Source: Deltaproteobacteria bacterium | GTDB taxonomy: Bacteria; Desulfobacterota; Desulfobulbia; Desulfobulbales; Desulfurivibrionaceae | Assembly (NCBI GenBank): GCA_021822005.1 | Contig: JAJZSH010000005.1 | Location: 1 to 35,063, forward strand | DNA: 35,063 nucleotides | Direction: 5' to 3' | Part shown: piece by piece, positions 34,904 through 35,063 of the stretch | How positions within the stretch are numbered: the stretch's first letter is position 1 | Layout of the letters: every line of letters starts with the position of its first letter | Notes under the pieces: generated by a model | Told to the model about the DNA's origin: nothing | Databases searched by the model: none | Seen by the model: only the letters and a program-made list of their open reading frames with translations | Position numbers and translations under genes: made by a program

Positions 34904-35063
34904 TATTCAACCTCACCGACTTCAAGTCGGTGGTAGTTTAGTGCGATGTTGAAACCCTTGCCCTAAGGGCAAGGTACAGGTTCAGAGGCTATGCCCTCTG
35001 AACAACTCAGTGGTACTCCTAGGTGAGGTTGTCCCCACAACTTCAAAACTAGGAGTAGCCAAT
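34904..35063 (+). ncRNA. Candidate HEARO / IscB-type omega RNA (runs to window edge)
   Basis: At least five stems follow one another. P1 is TTCAAC (34906-34911) with GTTGAA (34948-34953), enclosing CACCGAC-ttcaa-GTCGGTG (34914-34932). Then come CCTTGCCC-taa-GGGCAAGG (34956-34974) and GTTCAGAGG/CCTCTGAAC (34980-35003). Last is TACTCCTAG (35014-35022) with CTAGGAGTA (35049-35057), enclosing AGGTTGT-cccc-ACAACTT. The compact layout ending in CTAGGAGTAGCC just before an expected ORF fits my memory of HEARO RNAs, the omega RNAs of IscB-type HNH nucleases in IS200/IS605-like elements. The last bases AAT would make an ATG if the next base is G. The protein itself is not in the window, so the family call rests on structure alone. 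Confidence 0.6.

Overview
The window looks like GC-rich chromosome of a Gram-negative, probably a Desulfobacterota (Desulfobulbales-like) bacterium. That placement is inferred from the style of the proteins: a short RNase E/G, a single-chain LptD without obvious neighbours, a BigR-type ArsR repressor, and the combination of DUF62, YibQ and DinG genes. I could not run a search. The outer-membrane gene lptD and the murein genes mltG and mltB show a diderm envelope.

Layout. 1-1192 (-): an incomplete flavoprotein disulfide reductase. 1434-3999 (+): biotin genes bioH-like, bioC and bioD, with a palindromic element between bioC and bioD. 4025-6664 (-): hybrid Cache/HAMP/PAS sensor kinase. 6874-7435 (-): ArsR repressor plus a DUF2892 membrane protein. 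7684-12572 (-): a close-packed run of dinG, polyprenyl synthase, YibQ-like deacetylase and DUF62, read right to left. 12894-13340 (+): UspA. 13351-15726: an unknown acidic protein, a small membrane protein and a left-handed beta-helix protein. 16097-19621 (+): lon and mltG. 19852-21351 (+): a MotA/MotB-like pair. 21661-24541 (-): a radical SAM gene overlapping an RNase E/G gene. 25082-31231 (+): ilvD, lptD, a DHH phosphoesterase and mltB. 31269-32591 (-): an AgcS alanine/glycine symporter.

From about 32.6 kb the character changes. A roughly 590-base stretch without a gene carries a run of hairpins ending in a strong bidirectional terminator. It is followed by a DUF234-type ATPase with an unusually AT-rich promoter, then a tRNA-Leu(GAG) whose 3' acceptor strand is broken. 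At the very right edge (about 34904-35063) is a compact multi-stem RNA-like sequence. It looks to me like a HEARO / omega RNA of the kind found directly upstream of IscB/IsrB-type HNH nuclease genes in IS200/IS605-like elements. Its protein gene would begin at or just beyond the last base, so the protein is not visible here. This is the most interesting signal in the window.

Two families of dispersed non-coding repeats also run through the window. One is a palindromic element with GTAAC(n)GTTCAGCAGCGCC-type ends (3100-3298, 12752-12858, and a looser relative at 7474-7642). The other is a roughly 115-bp repeat with three copies (14532-14646, 15772-15879 on the minus strand, 24943-25056). Both sit in gene leaders and appear to have changed local starts or leaders, notably for bioD, ilvD and a small membrane protein.
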